A stretch of 64,000 bases of DNA from VGJW01 sp035286125 (GTDB taxonomy: Bacteria; Cyanobacteriota; Sericytochromatia; S15B-MN24; VGJW01): the NCBI GenBank assembly GCA_035286125.1, contig JAYKIS010000033.1, positions 57,278 to 121,277 on the forward strand, written 5' to 3'. Below are positions 9,223 through 17,977 of the stretch, piece by piece. Made by a program: the position numbers and the translations under genes. Each line of letters starts with the position of its first letter. The stretch's first letter is position 1. The notes under the pieces are model-generated. The model was not told where the DNA came from. It saw nothing but the letters and a program-made list of their open reading frames with translations, and made no database searches.

Positions 9223-10202
9223 ACCTGCCGACACCGGAGTTCCGGCCGCGGCGGCTGCGACGCAGCGCGTCCATCCGTCGTGCAGTGCGCGAGACGATCC
9301 TCGAACCCCGGAACCTCATCCTGCCCCTGTTCGCGTGCCCGGGAACAGGTATCGCGCGCGAGGTGCCGTCGATGCCCGGAGTCTTCCAGCAAAGCGTCGA
9401 CACGTTGCTGGAGACGGCCCGCAAGGCCCACGCAGCCAGCCTCGGCGGCGTCATCCTCTTCGGCCTGCCCGCAAGCAAGGACGCGGTCGGCAGTGGGGCC
9501 TGGGACGAGGCGGGGCCGGTGCAGGAGGCCCTGCGGCGCATCAAGCGCGAGCTGCCCGACCTGCTGGCCATCGCCGACGTCTGCATGTGCGAGTACACCG
9601 ACCACGGCCATTGCGGCATCCTCGAAGGCGGCCACGTCGTCAACGACCTCTCGCTGGACCTGCTGGCAAAAGCCGCCATCAGCCTCGCGGATGCCGGTGC
9701 CGACATCATCGCGCCCAGCGACATGATGGACGGCCGCGTCGCGGCCATCCGTGCGGCTCTGGACGAGGCGGGCCACGAGGAAGTTCCCATCCTGTCCTAC
9801 TCCGTCAAGTACGCCTCGGCTTTCTACGGCCCCTTTCGCGACGCAGCGGGCAGCACGCCCCAGACCGGCGATCGCAAGGGCTACCAGATGGATCCGGCGA
9901 ACGTGCGCGAGGCACTCAAGGAAGCTGCCGAGGACCTCGCCGAGGGTGCCGACATGCTCATGGTCAAGCCCGCACTGGCTTACATGGACGTGATCCGTGC
10001 CGTCAAGGAGATGACGGACCGGCCCCTTGCCGCCTACAACGTCTCCGGGGAATACGCGATGGTCAAGGCCGCAGCACGCGCCGGCTGGATAGACGAACGC
10101 CGCATCGTCCTCGAACTGCTGACGGGACTTCGTCGTGCCGGCGCAGACCTGATCCTGACGTATCACGCCCTCGATGCGGCGGCCTGGCTGGCCGAATCCT
10201 GA
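9219..10202 (+). CDS. hemB: delta-aminolevulinic acid dehydratase (porphobilinogen synthase)
   Basis: Condenses two 5-aminolevulinate molecules to porphobilinogen, a cytosolic step of heme synthesis. The start ATG 9219 overlaps the glmS stop (ATGA); in-frame open sequence further upstream is only the shadow of glmS. 327 aa, full length. Schiff-base lysines are K197 (SYSVKYAS) and K250 (MLMVKPALAY). The metal site DVCMCEYTDHGHCG has three cysteines (C122, C124, C132), marking the zinc-dependent type rather than the Mg-only type. No other heme genes are in view. Confidence 0.97.
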   Translation: MNLPTPEFRPRRLRRSASIRRAVRETILEPRNLILPLFACPGTGIAREVPSMPGVFQQSVDTLLETARKAHAASLGGVILFGLPASKDAVGSGAWDEAGPVQEALRRIKRELPDLLAIADVCMCEYTDHGHCGILEGGHVVNDLSLDLLAKAAISLADAGADIIAPSDMMDGRVAAIRAALDEAGHEEVPILSYSVKYASAFYGPFRDAAGSTPQTGDRKGYQMDPANVREALKEAAEDLAEGADMLMVKPALAYMDVIRAVKEMTDRPLAAYNVSGEYAMVKAAARAGWIDERRIVLELLTGLRRAGADLILTYHALDAAAWLAES

Positions 10203-10203
10203 A

Positions 10204-10680
10204 TCACCAACCCATCAGGCGGGCCCAGAGATCGCTGGCCAACTCGATGGATCGAGGCGCACGAGGTGCCTTGAGCAAGGGCATGCGCGCCTCCTCGGGT
10301 GTGCGGTCTCCCTTGCGGTTGTTGCAGCGCAGGCAGGCCGCGACCAGGTTTTCCCACGAGTCCTCGCCGCCTCGCGACTTGGGCATCACATGATCGACAG
10401 TCAGGTCGCCGCCCTTGCGCCCGCAATACTGGCAGACCTGTCGGTCACGCCGGAACAGGGCCTGCCGCGAGGGCTTCATGCTCTCGAGGGTGTATCGGGC
10501 CACCACGCGAACCAGCAGGCGAATCGCGTAAGGCACACGAATCTCGGTCGAGGGTGAGCGGACCACGTCCTCGGTATCGCGTACCGACACGGCACGGCCC
10601 TGATAGAGCATCGTGATCGCCTTCTCGACCCCTACGGTGTAGAGGGGTTGATAGGTGGTCGACAGGACGAGGACCTGCAT
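10204..10680 (-). CDS. HNH endonuclease-family protein
   Basis: 158 aa. A GTG directly precedes the ATG, and AGGGAG lies just upstream. The N-terminal half (LVLSTTYQPLYTVGVEKA) is the conserved domain seen before HNH modules in a widespread chromosomal HNH family. The HNH core has two CxxC zinc pairs (CQYC, CLRC) around DHVMPKSRGGEDSWENL, with the catalytic His in DH and the Asn in ENL. It is not next to restriction, phage or intron sequences, so a housekeeping nuclease role is more likely than mobility; the target is unknown. It converges on hemB with a one-base gap. Confidence 0.85.
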   Translation of the reverse strand: MQVLVLSTTYQPLYTVGVEKAITMLYQGRAVSVRDTEDVVRSPSTEIRVPYAIRLLVRVVARYTLESMKPSRQALFRRDRQVCQYCGRKGGDLTVDHVMPKSRGGEDSWENLVAACLRCNNRKGDRTPEEARMPLLKAPRAPRSIELASDLWARLMGW

Positions 10681-10807
10681 CACGGGAAAGCTCCCTGGAG
10701 GGCACCTCGGGGACGACCGCAGCGCCCTGCTGATGTCTTACCCGCCCAAGGCCACGCCATAGCAGGCTTTCGGGCTAAATCTTCGTGGTGTTGCTATGCT
10801 TGCAGGC

Positions 10808-11560
10808 ATGGCTGGCAGCGGATGCCTGTACCTCGTGGCGACCCCCATCGGCAACCTCGAGGACATCACGCTGCGCGCCCTCTCGGTGCTGTCCGGCGTA
10901 GATCGCATCGCGGCCGAAGATACCCGAGTGGCCCGCAAGCTGCTGGACCGGCACGGCATCGACAAGCCGCTGGTCTCGTGCCACGCCCATACGGCAGGGC
11001 CGCGCCTGGCGGCCCTGGCGGACGCGATGGCCGCCGGCGAGCGCCTGGCCTTCGTCAGCGATGCGGGCACGCCGGGCATTTCGGACCCGGGTCACGAGCT
11101 GGTTAAGCTCGCGCTGGAGCGCGGTGTGGCCGTCGTGCCGATACCCGGTGCCAGCGCCCTCACCACCCTGCTCTCCGTGGCGGACGTGCCTGCCGAGCGA
11201 TTCGTCTTCGAAGGTTTCCTGCCACGAGAGGGCAAGGCCCGGCGGCGTCTGCTCCGCACCATGATGGAGGAAGCGAGACCGACCGTCTTCTTCGAGGGCC
11301 CTCATCGCCTGGATGACACCCTCGCCGACCTGCTCGCGCTGTGGGGAGATCGCCGCGTGGTCCTCGGCCGCGAGTTGACCAAGTTGCACGAGGAAGTCTT
11401 CCGGGGCAGCCTGTCCGAGGCCATCCAGCGCTTTGCCGCCGAACCGCCCCGGGGCGAGGTGACGCTGCTGGTTGCCGGAGCCACCGGCGGACCGGAAGGG
11501 TCCTCGCCTCCCGAAGCCGCCGCCCATCGCCCCGGCCGCCGGGAAAGGAACCGTCGATGA
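10808..11560 (+). CDS. rsmI: 16S rRNA (cytidine1402-2'-O)-methyltransferase
   Basis: Methylates C1402 of 16S rRNA in the decoding centre. SAM-dependent tetrapyrrole-methylase fold with LYLVATPIGNLEDITLRAL at the N-terminus, AAEDTRVARKLL, FVSDAGTPGISDPG, VPIPGASALTTLL and FFEGPHRL, all signatures of RsmI. ATG 10808 puts the conserved text at the usual distance from the start; ATG 10796 would add four residues. TATGCT at 10795-10800 sits where a -10 box would start transcription at ATG 10808, hinting at a leaderless message. polA starts on the stop codon (ATGA). About 250 aa, with a basic tail. Confidence 0.95.
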   Translation: MAGSGCLYLVATPIGNLEDITLRALSVLSGVDRIAAEDTRVARKLLDRHGIDKPLVSCHAHTAGPRLAALADAMAAGERLAFVSDAGTPGISDPGHELVKLALERGVAVVPIPGASALTTLLSVADVPAERFVFEGFLPREGKARRRLLRTMMEEARPTVFFEGPHRLDDTLADLLALWGDRRVVLGRELTKLHEEVFRGSLSEAIQRFAAEPPRGEVTLLVAGATGGPEGSSPPEAAAHRPGRRERNRR

Positions 11561-14409
11561 CCGCGCCCCTGCCTGCCGCACCGGGCGGCATCCTCTTGCT
11601 GGTCGATGGCCACGCCATGGCCTACCGCGCCCACTACGCGCTCATGCGCCAGGGCCTGAGGGCCAAGGACGGCACCCCGACCTGGGCTGTCTATGGCTTT
11701 GCCAGCATCCTGTTTTCGGCCATCAGCCGCATCAAGCCCGCGTGCGTCGCCGTCGCCTTCGACCTCCCCGAACCGACCTTCCGGCACGAGGCCTTCGAGG
11801 CCTACAAGGCCAATCGCAAGCCCATGCCGGACGACCTTGTCCCCCAGATCGACCTGATGCGGGAACTCGTCGGCGTGCTGGGCATCCCGCTGTATGACCG
11901 GCACGGCTACGAGGCCGACGACGTGCTGGGCACGATCGCCACGCGCGCCGCTGCGGAGGGTTGGCAAGTCCGCATCCTGACAGGCGACCGCGACACCTTC
12001 CAGTTGGTGGATGAACGCATCCATGTCGTGATGCCGGGCAAGGGCGTCGGTGATCTGGACTTCTTCGACGCCGCGGGGGTCGAGGAACGGATGGGGCTGC
12101 CCCCGTCCCGGATCGTCGACTACAAGGGCCTCGCCGGCGACACGTCGGACAACATTCCGGGCGTCCCGGGCGTAGGCGAGAAGACGGCTGTCGAGCTCTT
12201 GCGCACCTTCGGCAGCTTCGAGGCCATCTTTGCCGGGTTGGAAACCGTGGGCAAGCCCAAGTTGCGGCAAAATCTGGCCGAGCATCAGGAACTGGCAAGG
12301 ATATCCCGGCAGTTGGCCACCATCGATGTCCATGTGCCCCTCGACAACCTGGACTGGCATCGCTGCCGCCTCGAAATCCCGGATTTGGCGCCCCTGACCC
12401 GACTGTTCGAGCGACTGGACTTCAAGGGCCTGCTGCGCAATCTGCCGCGCCTCCTCGGTGACTTCCTGCCGGGCGAGGCCGGTCTGCCGGCTGCCTCGGC
12501 GGCAGGGGCGATCACTCCCGCCGTATCACCGGTCGGCCAGGGCGCACTCTTTGCCGAGGCCGTTCCGGACGCCCCCCAGCCCATCGAGGTCCCTCTGCTG
12601 CCGACTCCCCTGATGCCCGTAGATCGGGCCGGCCTCCTGGCCCTGCGAGAGGCCATCGAGGCTGCGGATGGCCCCTTGGCCTTCGATACCGAGACGGACG
12701 GCCTGTTTCCCCTGCGATGCAAGCTGGTGGGCCTGTCCCTGGCCTGGGGGCAAGGTGCGCCCGACCAGTGCGCGACAGCCTACGTGCCGGTCGGCCACGC
12801 AGAGGGTCCCGCGGCCCCGCTCGATCTCGTGCGCGAAATCCTGGGCCCCCTGCTCGCATCCGACAGGCCCAAGGTCGCCCACAACGCGAAGTTCGACCTG
12901 CACGTGCTAGACCGGGCCGGCCTCGCTGTGGCCGGTCCCACCGAGGACAGCATGCTGGCGGCCTTCATGGCCGAAGGGGGCCAGGGACGGGTCGGCCTTA
13001 AGGAACTGACGCGCAGGGTCCTCGGCTTCGCGATGACGCCCATCGAGGACCTGATCGGCACGGGACGAAAGCAGATCACGATGGATCGCGTTCCGGCCGA
13101 AAGGGCCGCAGGCTATGCGGCCGCTGATGCTGCGGCCACGTTGGCGCTGCATCATCGATACCGCGAGCGCCTTGCGGAAGCCGGCCAGGAACGCCTCTAC
13201 CGGGATCTCGAACTGCCCTTGCTGCAGGTCCTTGCCCGGATGGAGCGCCACGGCGTCCGTCTGGACCGCGCCAGGCTGGCCGCCATCAGCGAACGCCTCG
13301 GCGAACGCCTCGTGGCCCTCGAGGCCGAGGCCCACGGCCTGATGGGCCGCCCCTTCAACCTCGCCAGCCCGCGCCAACTGGAGACCATCCTCTTCGACGA
13401 CCTGGGCCTTCCGGCACCGCGGCGCACCAAGACCGGCCGCTCGACCGAAGCCGCGGTCCTCGAAGAGCTGCAGGACGCCCACCCGCTGGTGCGCCTGCTG
13501 CTCGAGCATCGCCAACTCAGCAAGCTCAAGGGCACCTACCTGGATGCCCTGCCGGACTACATCCACCCCGAAACGGGCTGTCTCCACACGTCCTACAACC
13601 AGCACGTCGCGGCAACCGGCCGCCTGTCCTCGGACAATCCCAACCTGCAGAACATTCCCGTGCGCGGGGAGCTGGGCCGGGAAATCCGCAGCGCCTTCCT
13701 GCCCCGGGATCCGGGCAATGTCATGGTTGCGGCCGACTATTCCCAGATCGAACTTCGCCTGCTGGCCCACATCGCCCGTGACGAGGCCTTCCTCGAGGCC
13801 TTTGCCATGGGGCAGGACATCCACACGGCGACGGCGTCCGAAATCTTCGGGGTGCCGGCCGAGGCCGTGGATGCAGACATGCGCCGTCGGGCCAAGGCCG
13901 TCAACTTCGGGGTCGTCTACGGCCAGACGGCCTTCGGGTTGGCGCGTCAGCTGGCCATCCCGCAGAAGGAGGCCAAGGCCTTCATCGATGCCTACCGGGC
14001 ACGCTACCCGGGCATCCAGCGGTACATGGTCGAAACCATCGCCAGGGCCCACCAGAACGGATGGGTCGAAACGCTTATGGGGCGGCGGCGTGTCCTGCCG
14101 GGTCTGCGCTCAGGCATGCGCCAGGAGCGTGACCTGGCCGAACGCGCGGCCATCAACGCCCCCATCCAGGGCACGGCCGCCGATCTGATCAAGGTGGCCA
14201 TGCTGCGGGTCGATGCCGCGCTGGCGCAGGAAGGCCTGAAGGCACGGATGGTCCTGCAGGTGCACGACGAACTGGTCCTCGAGGTTCCCCCTGCCGAGGT
14301 ACCGGCCGTCGAGGCCCTCCTCGTGCGCGAGATGACGGGTGCCATGTCCCTCTCGGTCCCGCTTGAGGTCACCATTCACGCCGGACCGGACTGGGGTTCG
14401 GCCAAGTAA
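11557..14409 (+). CDS. polA: DNA polymerase I
   Basis: Repair and Okazaki-fragment polymerase, 950 aa, full length. ATG 11557 overlaps the rsmI stop and has AAAGGAA seven bases upstream. Order: 5' nuclease (LLVDGHAMAYRAHYAL, GYEADDVLGT, GDRDTFQLV, GLAGDTSDNIPGVPGVGEKTA), 3'-5' exonuclease, then family A polymerase. The exonuclease looks active: FDTETDG near residue 377, HNAKFDL and GYAAADAAAT keep its acidic residues, unlike many PolA proteins that have lost proofreading. Polymerase motifs are ADYSQIELRLLAH (about 725), RRRAKAVNFGVVYGQ and VHDELVLEVP (about 902). Its partner in transcription is rsmI. Confidence 0.97.
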   Translation: MTAPLPAAPGGILLLVDGHAMAYRAHYALMRQGLRAKDGTPTWAVYGFASILFSAISRIKPACVAVAFDLPEPTFRHEAFEAYKANRKPMPDDLVPQIDLMRELVGVLGIPLYDRHGYEADDVLGTIATRAAAEGWQVRILTGDRDTFQLVDERIHVVMPGKGVGDLDFFDAAGVEERMGLPPSRIVDYKGLAGDTSDNIPGVPGVGEKTAVELLRTFGSFEAIFAGLETVGKPKLRQNLAEHQELARISRQLATIDVHVPLDNLDWHRCRLEIPDLAPLTRLFERLDFKGLLRNLPRLLGDFLPGEAGLPAASAAGAITPAVSPVGQGALFAEAVPDAPQPIEVPLLPTPLMPVDRAGLLALREAIEAADGPLAFDTETDGLFPLRCKLVGLSLAWGQGAPDQCATAYVPVGHAEGPAAPLDLVREILGPLLASDRPKVAHNAKFDLHVLDRAGLAVAGPTEDSMLAAFMAEGGQGRVGLKELTRRVLGFAMTPIEDLIGTGRKQITMDRVPAERAAGYAAADAAATLALHHRYRERLAEAGQERLYRDLELPLLQVLARMERHGVRLDRARLAAISERLGERLVALEAEAHGLMGRPFNLASPRQLETILFDDLGLPAPRRTKTGRSTEAAVLEELQDAHPLVRLLLEHRQLSKLKGTYLDALPDYIHPETGCLHTSYNQHVAATGRLSSDNPNLQNIPVRGELGREIRSAFLPRDPGNVMVAADYSQIELRLLAHIARDEAFLEAFAMGQDIHTATASEIFGVPAEAVDADMRRRAKAVNFGVVYGQTAFGLARQLAIPQKEAKAFIDAYRARYPGIQRYMVETIARAHQNGWVETLMGRRRVLPGLRSGMRQERDLAERAAINAPIQGTAADLIKVAMLRVDAALAQEGLKARMVLQVHDELVLEVPPAEVPAVEALLVREMTGAMSLSVPLEVTIHAGPDWGSAK

Positions 14410-14433
14410 GCCTGACCCGACTGGCCCCGTTCC

Positions 14434-16620
14434 TCAGAACCGGAAGGCCGAACCGGCCCGCAATACGGGAACGAACGCCCCGCCCTGCGGCTGGGTCCAG
14501 ACCGGCACGAAGACACCCAGGATGCTTGGAAAGCCAAGTCCGGGCAAACCGATGACGATGCCCAGCCCCGTTTCCGTCAGGGTGCCGGCCGCCCCCCCTG
14601 AAGCAAGCGGACGTCCGTACCAGGCCTGGTTGAGAAAGGCCGTACCCAGCGTCCAGCCCTCGAAGGGCAACCAGGGCAACTGCCAGGTCCCACCGAGTGG
14701 CATGACACCTTCGGCTCCGACGGTCGTTCCCCAGCGCACGGCACCCACAGGATCCCATTGAGTCAGGCCCTCATGGCCCAGATCCAGCATCGAGCGCCCC
14801 TGGTCCGTCGCCACGCCGGACCACGCCCGCAGGGACAGTCGTCGCCGCCAGCCGAGGTCCTGGTGCCAGACCACCTCGGTGTCGGCCACCGCCGACTCCG
14901 GCTGCCCCGGAAGCCCCTCGGCCCCGACCCGGAAGAGCACGCCCCGTGGCCGTACACCCAACTCGGGCTCAGGTACCCACGCCACCCCGCCGTCGATGCG
15001 CGGCACCCCTCGGGCCACACCCTTCTCGACCAAGGCCCGGATGCCGGGTCGGACGTAGGGCACAAGGCCCTCGCCGGGCGGATGGCCCCCGATGAAGTTC
15101 ATGCGCAGATCGCCGATGAACGTGTCGTTGCGGCTCGCCCAGGTCGCGGCCCAAGGGTAGGCTCCCAGCCCGAAGAACCAGGGCTGTGGCCGGAAGACGC
15201 CCCCGACATCCGCGTGCCACCCCACGGCGGGTGCCGAAAGTCGCGGTGGCGACGCGCCATGGCCGTGCGCATCACCCGCACCCAGCACCTGCGCCTCGAG
15301 CCACGCAGCGGCGGCGGCATCAGCGGCGGCCGCGTGCGCAAGCGTCGCCTCCGTGCTGGCCAGCCCGCGCACCATGTCGTTCCGGACAGCCGTGACCCAG
15401 GTCTCGAAAGCCCCCGAAGCCACGCGCTTGCGGAACTCCTCGAGCACACGGGGGCCGCGGCTGGCCCACAGACGGGGCCGGGCCATTCGATCGGCGGTAT
15501 CCAGCCGCGCCAGCGGTGCCTCTTCGCCCATGGCTTCCTGATAGGCGACGGCATCGGCCTCTTCCTCCGCAAGGCCGGCCGTCAGCAAACGCAAGGGATC
15601 CAGCCACGCCCAGGACGGATCGAGCCAGGCGCGGGCCACTCGCCCCCCTGGCCGCATCTCCCGCAGCCAGGTACCCGCGACCCACTGGGGCAGGGTTTCA
15701 TCCAGCCACGGACTGCCGCCATCCTGCTGGCCGGGGGGAAACCACTGTCGCGCCAGTCCGCGCGCCAGCACGAACTCGAGGCCGGAAAGGCTGCCGAGCC
15801 CCCCGAGCAGCTCTTCCTGCGCAAGCATCACGGCTGGCAGGATGACGAGGCCGGGTGCCACGATCTCGCGGGCCAGCGTGGTCACGCCGGTCCAGGCCAA
15901 GGTCACCGTGCCGCCGGGGGGCGGACCGTAGCGGGCACGCAGCCAGCGCACCATGGGCGTTGCCCTGGCCAGCACGGCCTCGGCCCTTCGGGACTCGACC
16001 GAAGATGCAGCCACCCGCAGGCGGACATCGCCCACCACGACCTCGCGCCACAAGCCGACGGGACGCACGAGGCCAAGCGCACCTCCACCCTGACTCCCCG
16101 TGACCTTCCAGACGCGCCGGCCCGAGACAACCGGACCCGCAGCCGCATCACCGCCCGTGACGGGCTCCAGGGCCTCCGGCAGGTCCAGCAGCGCGTGGAC
16201 GGGTTGTTGCCATGACGCCACGGGCTCCCACGTCGGGTCGCCGGAGCCGGCAGGCGGCAGCCGACCGGGCATGGCACCCGCAATCAGCCAGGCATCGTCG
16301 CGACGCCCCGGATTGCCGCTGCGATCCTCGATCGGCACCACGAAGAACCAGGTGGGGCCCGACGCATCCCGTCCCGCCGACCACGTCGCCTCCCGCGCAC
16401 ACGGCTCGATGCGGCACGTCACGTCCGGGCCGTAACGAATCTCGGCGGCCTGACGCAAGGCCCAGGGAGCCGTGGGGAAGCCGATGACGACAGAAGGGGT
16501 GGCCAGAGGCAGCCCGCGGACTTGGCCGACGAGGATACCCCGTTCCTCCTCGAGGCGGGCCTCCACCACCCACGGTGCAGAGGTTGCCGGAGTCGCTTCG
16601 ACTTGAACGATCGCCGCCAC
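14434..16620 (-). CDS. M1-aminopeptidase-like protein lacking zinc ligands, with C-terminal beta region
   Basis: 728 aa. Residues ~215-320 follow the layout of gluzincin (M1) peptidases, but the HExxH zinc motif reads RGLARQWF (287-294). WLDETL (305-310) stands where M1 enzymes have WLNEGF. Both His and the catalytic Glu are lost, so it is probably not a protease. The C-terminal ~270 residues are rich in alternating aromatic strands and end in AFRF, like an outer-membrane beta barrel with a terminal Phe. GTG 16620 follows the prepilin-like gene by 8 bases. No signal peptide is visible, which is odd for an outer-membrane protein and makes the start uncertain. Confidence 0.55.
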   Translation of the reverse strand: MAAIVQVEATPATSAPWVVEARLEEERGILVGQVRGLPLATPSVVIGFPTAPWALRQAAEIRYGPDVTCRIEPCAREATWSAGRDASGPTWFFVVPIEDRSGNPGRRDDAWLIAGAMPGRLPPAGSGDPTWEPVASWQQPVHALLDLPEALEPVTGGDAAAGPVVSGRRVWKVTGSQGGGALGLVRPVGLWREVVVGDVRLRVAASSVESRRAEAVLARATPMVRWLRARYGPPPGGTVTLAWTGVTTLAREIVAPGLVILPAVMLAQEELLGGLGSLSGLEFVLARGLARQWFPPGQQDGGSPWLDETLPQWVAGTWLREMRPGGRVARAWLDPSWAWLDPLRLLTAGLAEEEADAVAYQEAMGEEAPLARLDTADRMARPRLWASRGPRVLEEFRKRVASGAFETWVTAVRNDMVRGLASTEATLAHAAAADAAAAAWLEAQVLGAGDAHGHGASPPRLSAPAVGWHADVGGVFRPQPWFFGLGAYPWAATWASRNDTFIGDLRMNFIGGHPPGEGLVPYVRPGIRALVEKGVARGVPRIDGGVAWVPEPELGVRPRGVLFRVGAEGLPGQPESAVADTEVVWHQDLGWRRRLSLRAWSGVATDQGRSMLDLGHEGLTQWDPVGAVRWGTTVGAEGVMPLGGTWQLPWLPFEGWTLGTAFLNQAWYGRPLASGGAAGTLTETGLGIVIGLPGLGFPSILGVFVPVWTQPQGGAFVPVLRAGSAFRF

Positions 16621-16628
16621 CGCGGGTG

Positions 16629-17363
16629 TCAGTCGCGAACGACGCCGCCGACGCTGCCACCCGACGCGCCCCCGGCGCCGGCGGTGCCGTCTCCATTGAG
16701 CAGCGAACGCGAGTCGACACCGCCAGCCAGGAACTGCAATTGGCCCTGCTCACCCGTGACGCCGACAATGTAGCCGGACACCTCGACGGGTGTCTGGATG
16801 GCCATGTCCATCATGACGACGCTCTGGCCCCTGGCCACGCGGGCGTACTGCATCATGCCGACATAGCCCTCCTCGGTCGGATTGGGGGTCATGATGGGCG
16901 CGGGCTCACCGTCGAAGCGTCCGGATGGCAGGTCCCGGCGATGGGAAGGGAAGGTCGCGGGGCCACCGCGTCCGTCGATGCCCTGACAGATGGAATCGTT
17001 GTCGTTGAACCCGGAGATTACGGCGGACGTCACCTCACGCCGGTCGAGCCCGGTCGAGATCGTACCGCCCCAGGGACTGGCACCCGCGTCGAAGCGCTTC
17101 TGCAGCCAGGTCACGGACAACGCGAGGATGTCCGGATAGGCGCGGGCATTGACCGTCGCCAGTTCCTCGACAACGGCCTGCAGGGCGACAACCTTCTGCT
17201 TGGCCTTGGCCGTGCCTGCGCTCGACTTCGCAACCTGATAGACGTAGGTGGCACTGGCCAGGAGGACCACGCCCACCACCGTGACGAGGATCGTCTCGAC
17301 CAGCGTGAAGGCCGGGGCCGTGCGAGGGGGACGGGAGAGGTTCCGGGAAGGCATGCCGGTCAT
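16629..17363 (-). CDS. prepilin-like protein (type IV pilin/pseudopilin N-terminus)
   Basis: 244 aa from ATG 17363. After a short basic leader the text PAFTLVETILVTVVGVVLLA is a class III prepilin signal: cleavage before Phe, Glu at +5, then a hydrophobic helix. The residue before the cleavage site is Ala rather than the usual Gly. The remainder is a beta-rich globular domain with Gly/Ala-rich C-terminus. Pseudopilins of this type form minor tips of type II secretion or type IV pili. No prepilin peptidase or assembly ATPase is nearby. The downstream gene starts 8 bases after its stop, so the pair is probably one operon. Divergent from hspR. Confidence 0.7.
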   Translation of the reverse strand: MTGMPSRNLSRPPRTAPAFTLVETILVTVVGVVLLASATYVYQVAKSSAGTAKAKQKVVALQAVVEELATVNARAYPDILALSVTWLQKRFDAGASPWGGTISTGLDRREVTSAVISGFNDNDSICQGIDGRGGPATFPSHRRDLPSGRFDGEPAPIMTPNPTEEGYVGMMQYARVARGQSVVMMDMAIQTPVEVSGYIVGVTGEQGQLQFLAGGVDSRSLLNGDGTAGAGGASGGSVGGVVRD

Positions 17364-17410
17364 GTACCCCGCAAGGGACAAGCGGCAACCCCTTTTGGCA
17401 CTAATATCAT

Positions 17411-17440
17411 TTGACAAGCTGACACTAAATCTTGTTAGCT
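17411..17440 (+). promoter_or_regulatory. putative hspR promoter with overlapping inverted repeat
   Basis: A consensus -35 hexamer TTGACA lies at 17411-17416. Immediately downstream, AGCTGACA (17417-17424) and TGTTAGCT (17433-17440) form an inverted repeat with one mismatch and an 8-base spacer. It covers the place where the -10 box should be. A second pair, ACAAG/CTTGT, overlaps it. HspR proteins autoregulate through inverted repeats (HAIR, CTTGAGT-N7-ACTCAAG in actinobacteria). This site differs in sequence but has similar geometry, so it is a candidate HspR operator. Confidence 0.45.
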
Positions 17441-17505
17441 GGAACCACGGAAGTCCCACGTCGACCGGGCCGGAACCGTCCGCCTGGCGCCACACGGAGG
17501 TGCCG

Positions 17506-17910
17506 ATGCTCGATCCCGGGGCCAAGGATCGCCCGCTCTACATCATCAGCGTGGCCGCCGAACTCGTGAACATGCACCCCCAGACGCTGCGGCTCTACGA
17601 GCGCCGGGGCCTCGTCCAGCCCAAGCGGCAGGGCAAGAACCGCCTCTACAGCCAGCGTGACATCGAGCGGCTGGTCTACATCCAGAACCTGACGCAGGAA
17701 CTGGGCATCAATCTGGCAGGCGTGGAACGCATCATCCGCCTCCAGAACGAATTGGATCAGATGAAGGCGCTCAAGGAGGCCGAGTTGCGCGACATCCAGG
17801 ATCGCTTGACCCAGCTGGAAGCCATGAAGCGCGTCCGACAGGGAGAGATCGCGGACCTGCAGGCGCGATTGCACGGTGCGCTCGAAGAAGGTCCGGAGGG
17901 TGTGGGATAG
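17506..17910 (+). CDS. hspR: HspR-type MerR-family heat-shock repressor
   Basis: 134 aa with an ideal ribosome site (GGAGG five bases before ATG 17506). The N-terminal winged-helix HTH reads YIISVAAELVNMHPQTLRLY, then ERRGLVQPKRQGKNRLYS and DIERLVYIQNLTQELGINLAGV, the HspR subgroup of MerR rather than metal sensors. Residues ~75-125 are a coiled coil for dimerisation. No effector-binding cysteines are present. HspR normally represses dnaK and clp genes with DnaK as corepressor. Here clpC lies 67 bases downstream on the same strand, so ClpC is its likely target; dnaK is not in view. Confidence 0.85.
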   Translation: MLDPGAKDRPLYIISVAAELVNMHPQTLRLYERRGLVQPKRQGKNRLYSQRDIERLVYIQNLTQELGINLAGVERIIRLQNELDQMKALKEAELRDIQDRLTQLEAMKRVRQGEIADLQARLHGALEEGPEGVG

Positions 17911-17977
17911 GGTTTCGGGGCGCGTGGTAGGATTCCCCTGAGACCCACCGGGCTCGCTTCGATGACGAGGTGCCAAG

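Noticed and set aside
10204..10680. HNH gene as part of a homing or restriction element
   Set aside because: No intron, phage or methylase neighbours; the sequence matches a stand-alone chromosomal family.
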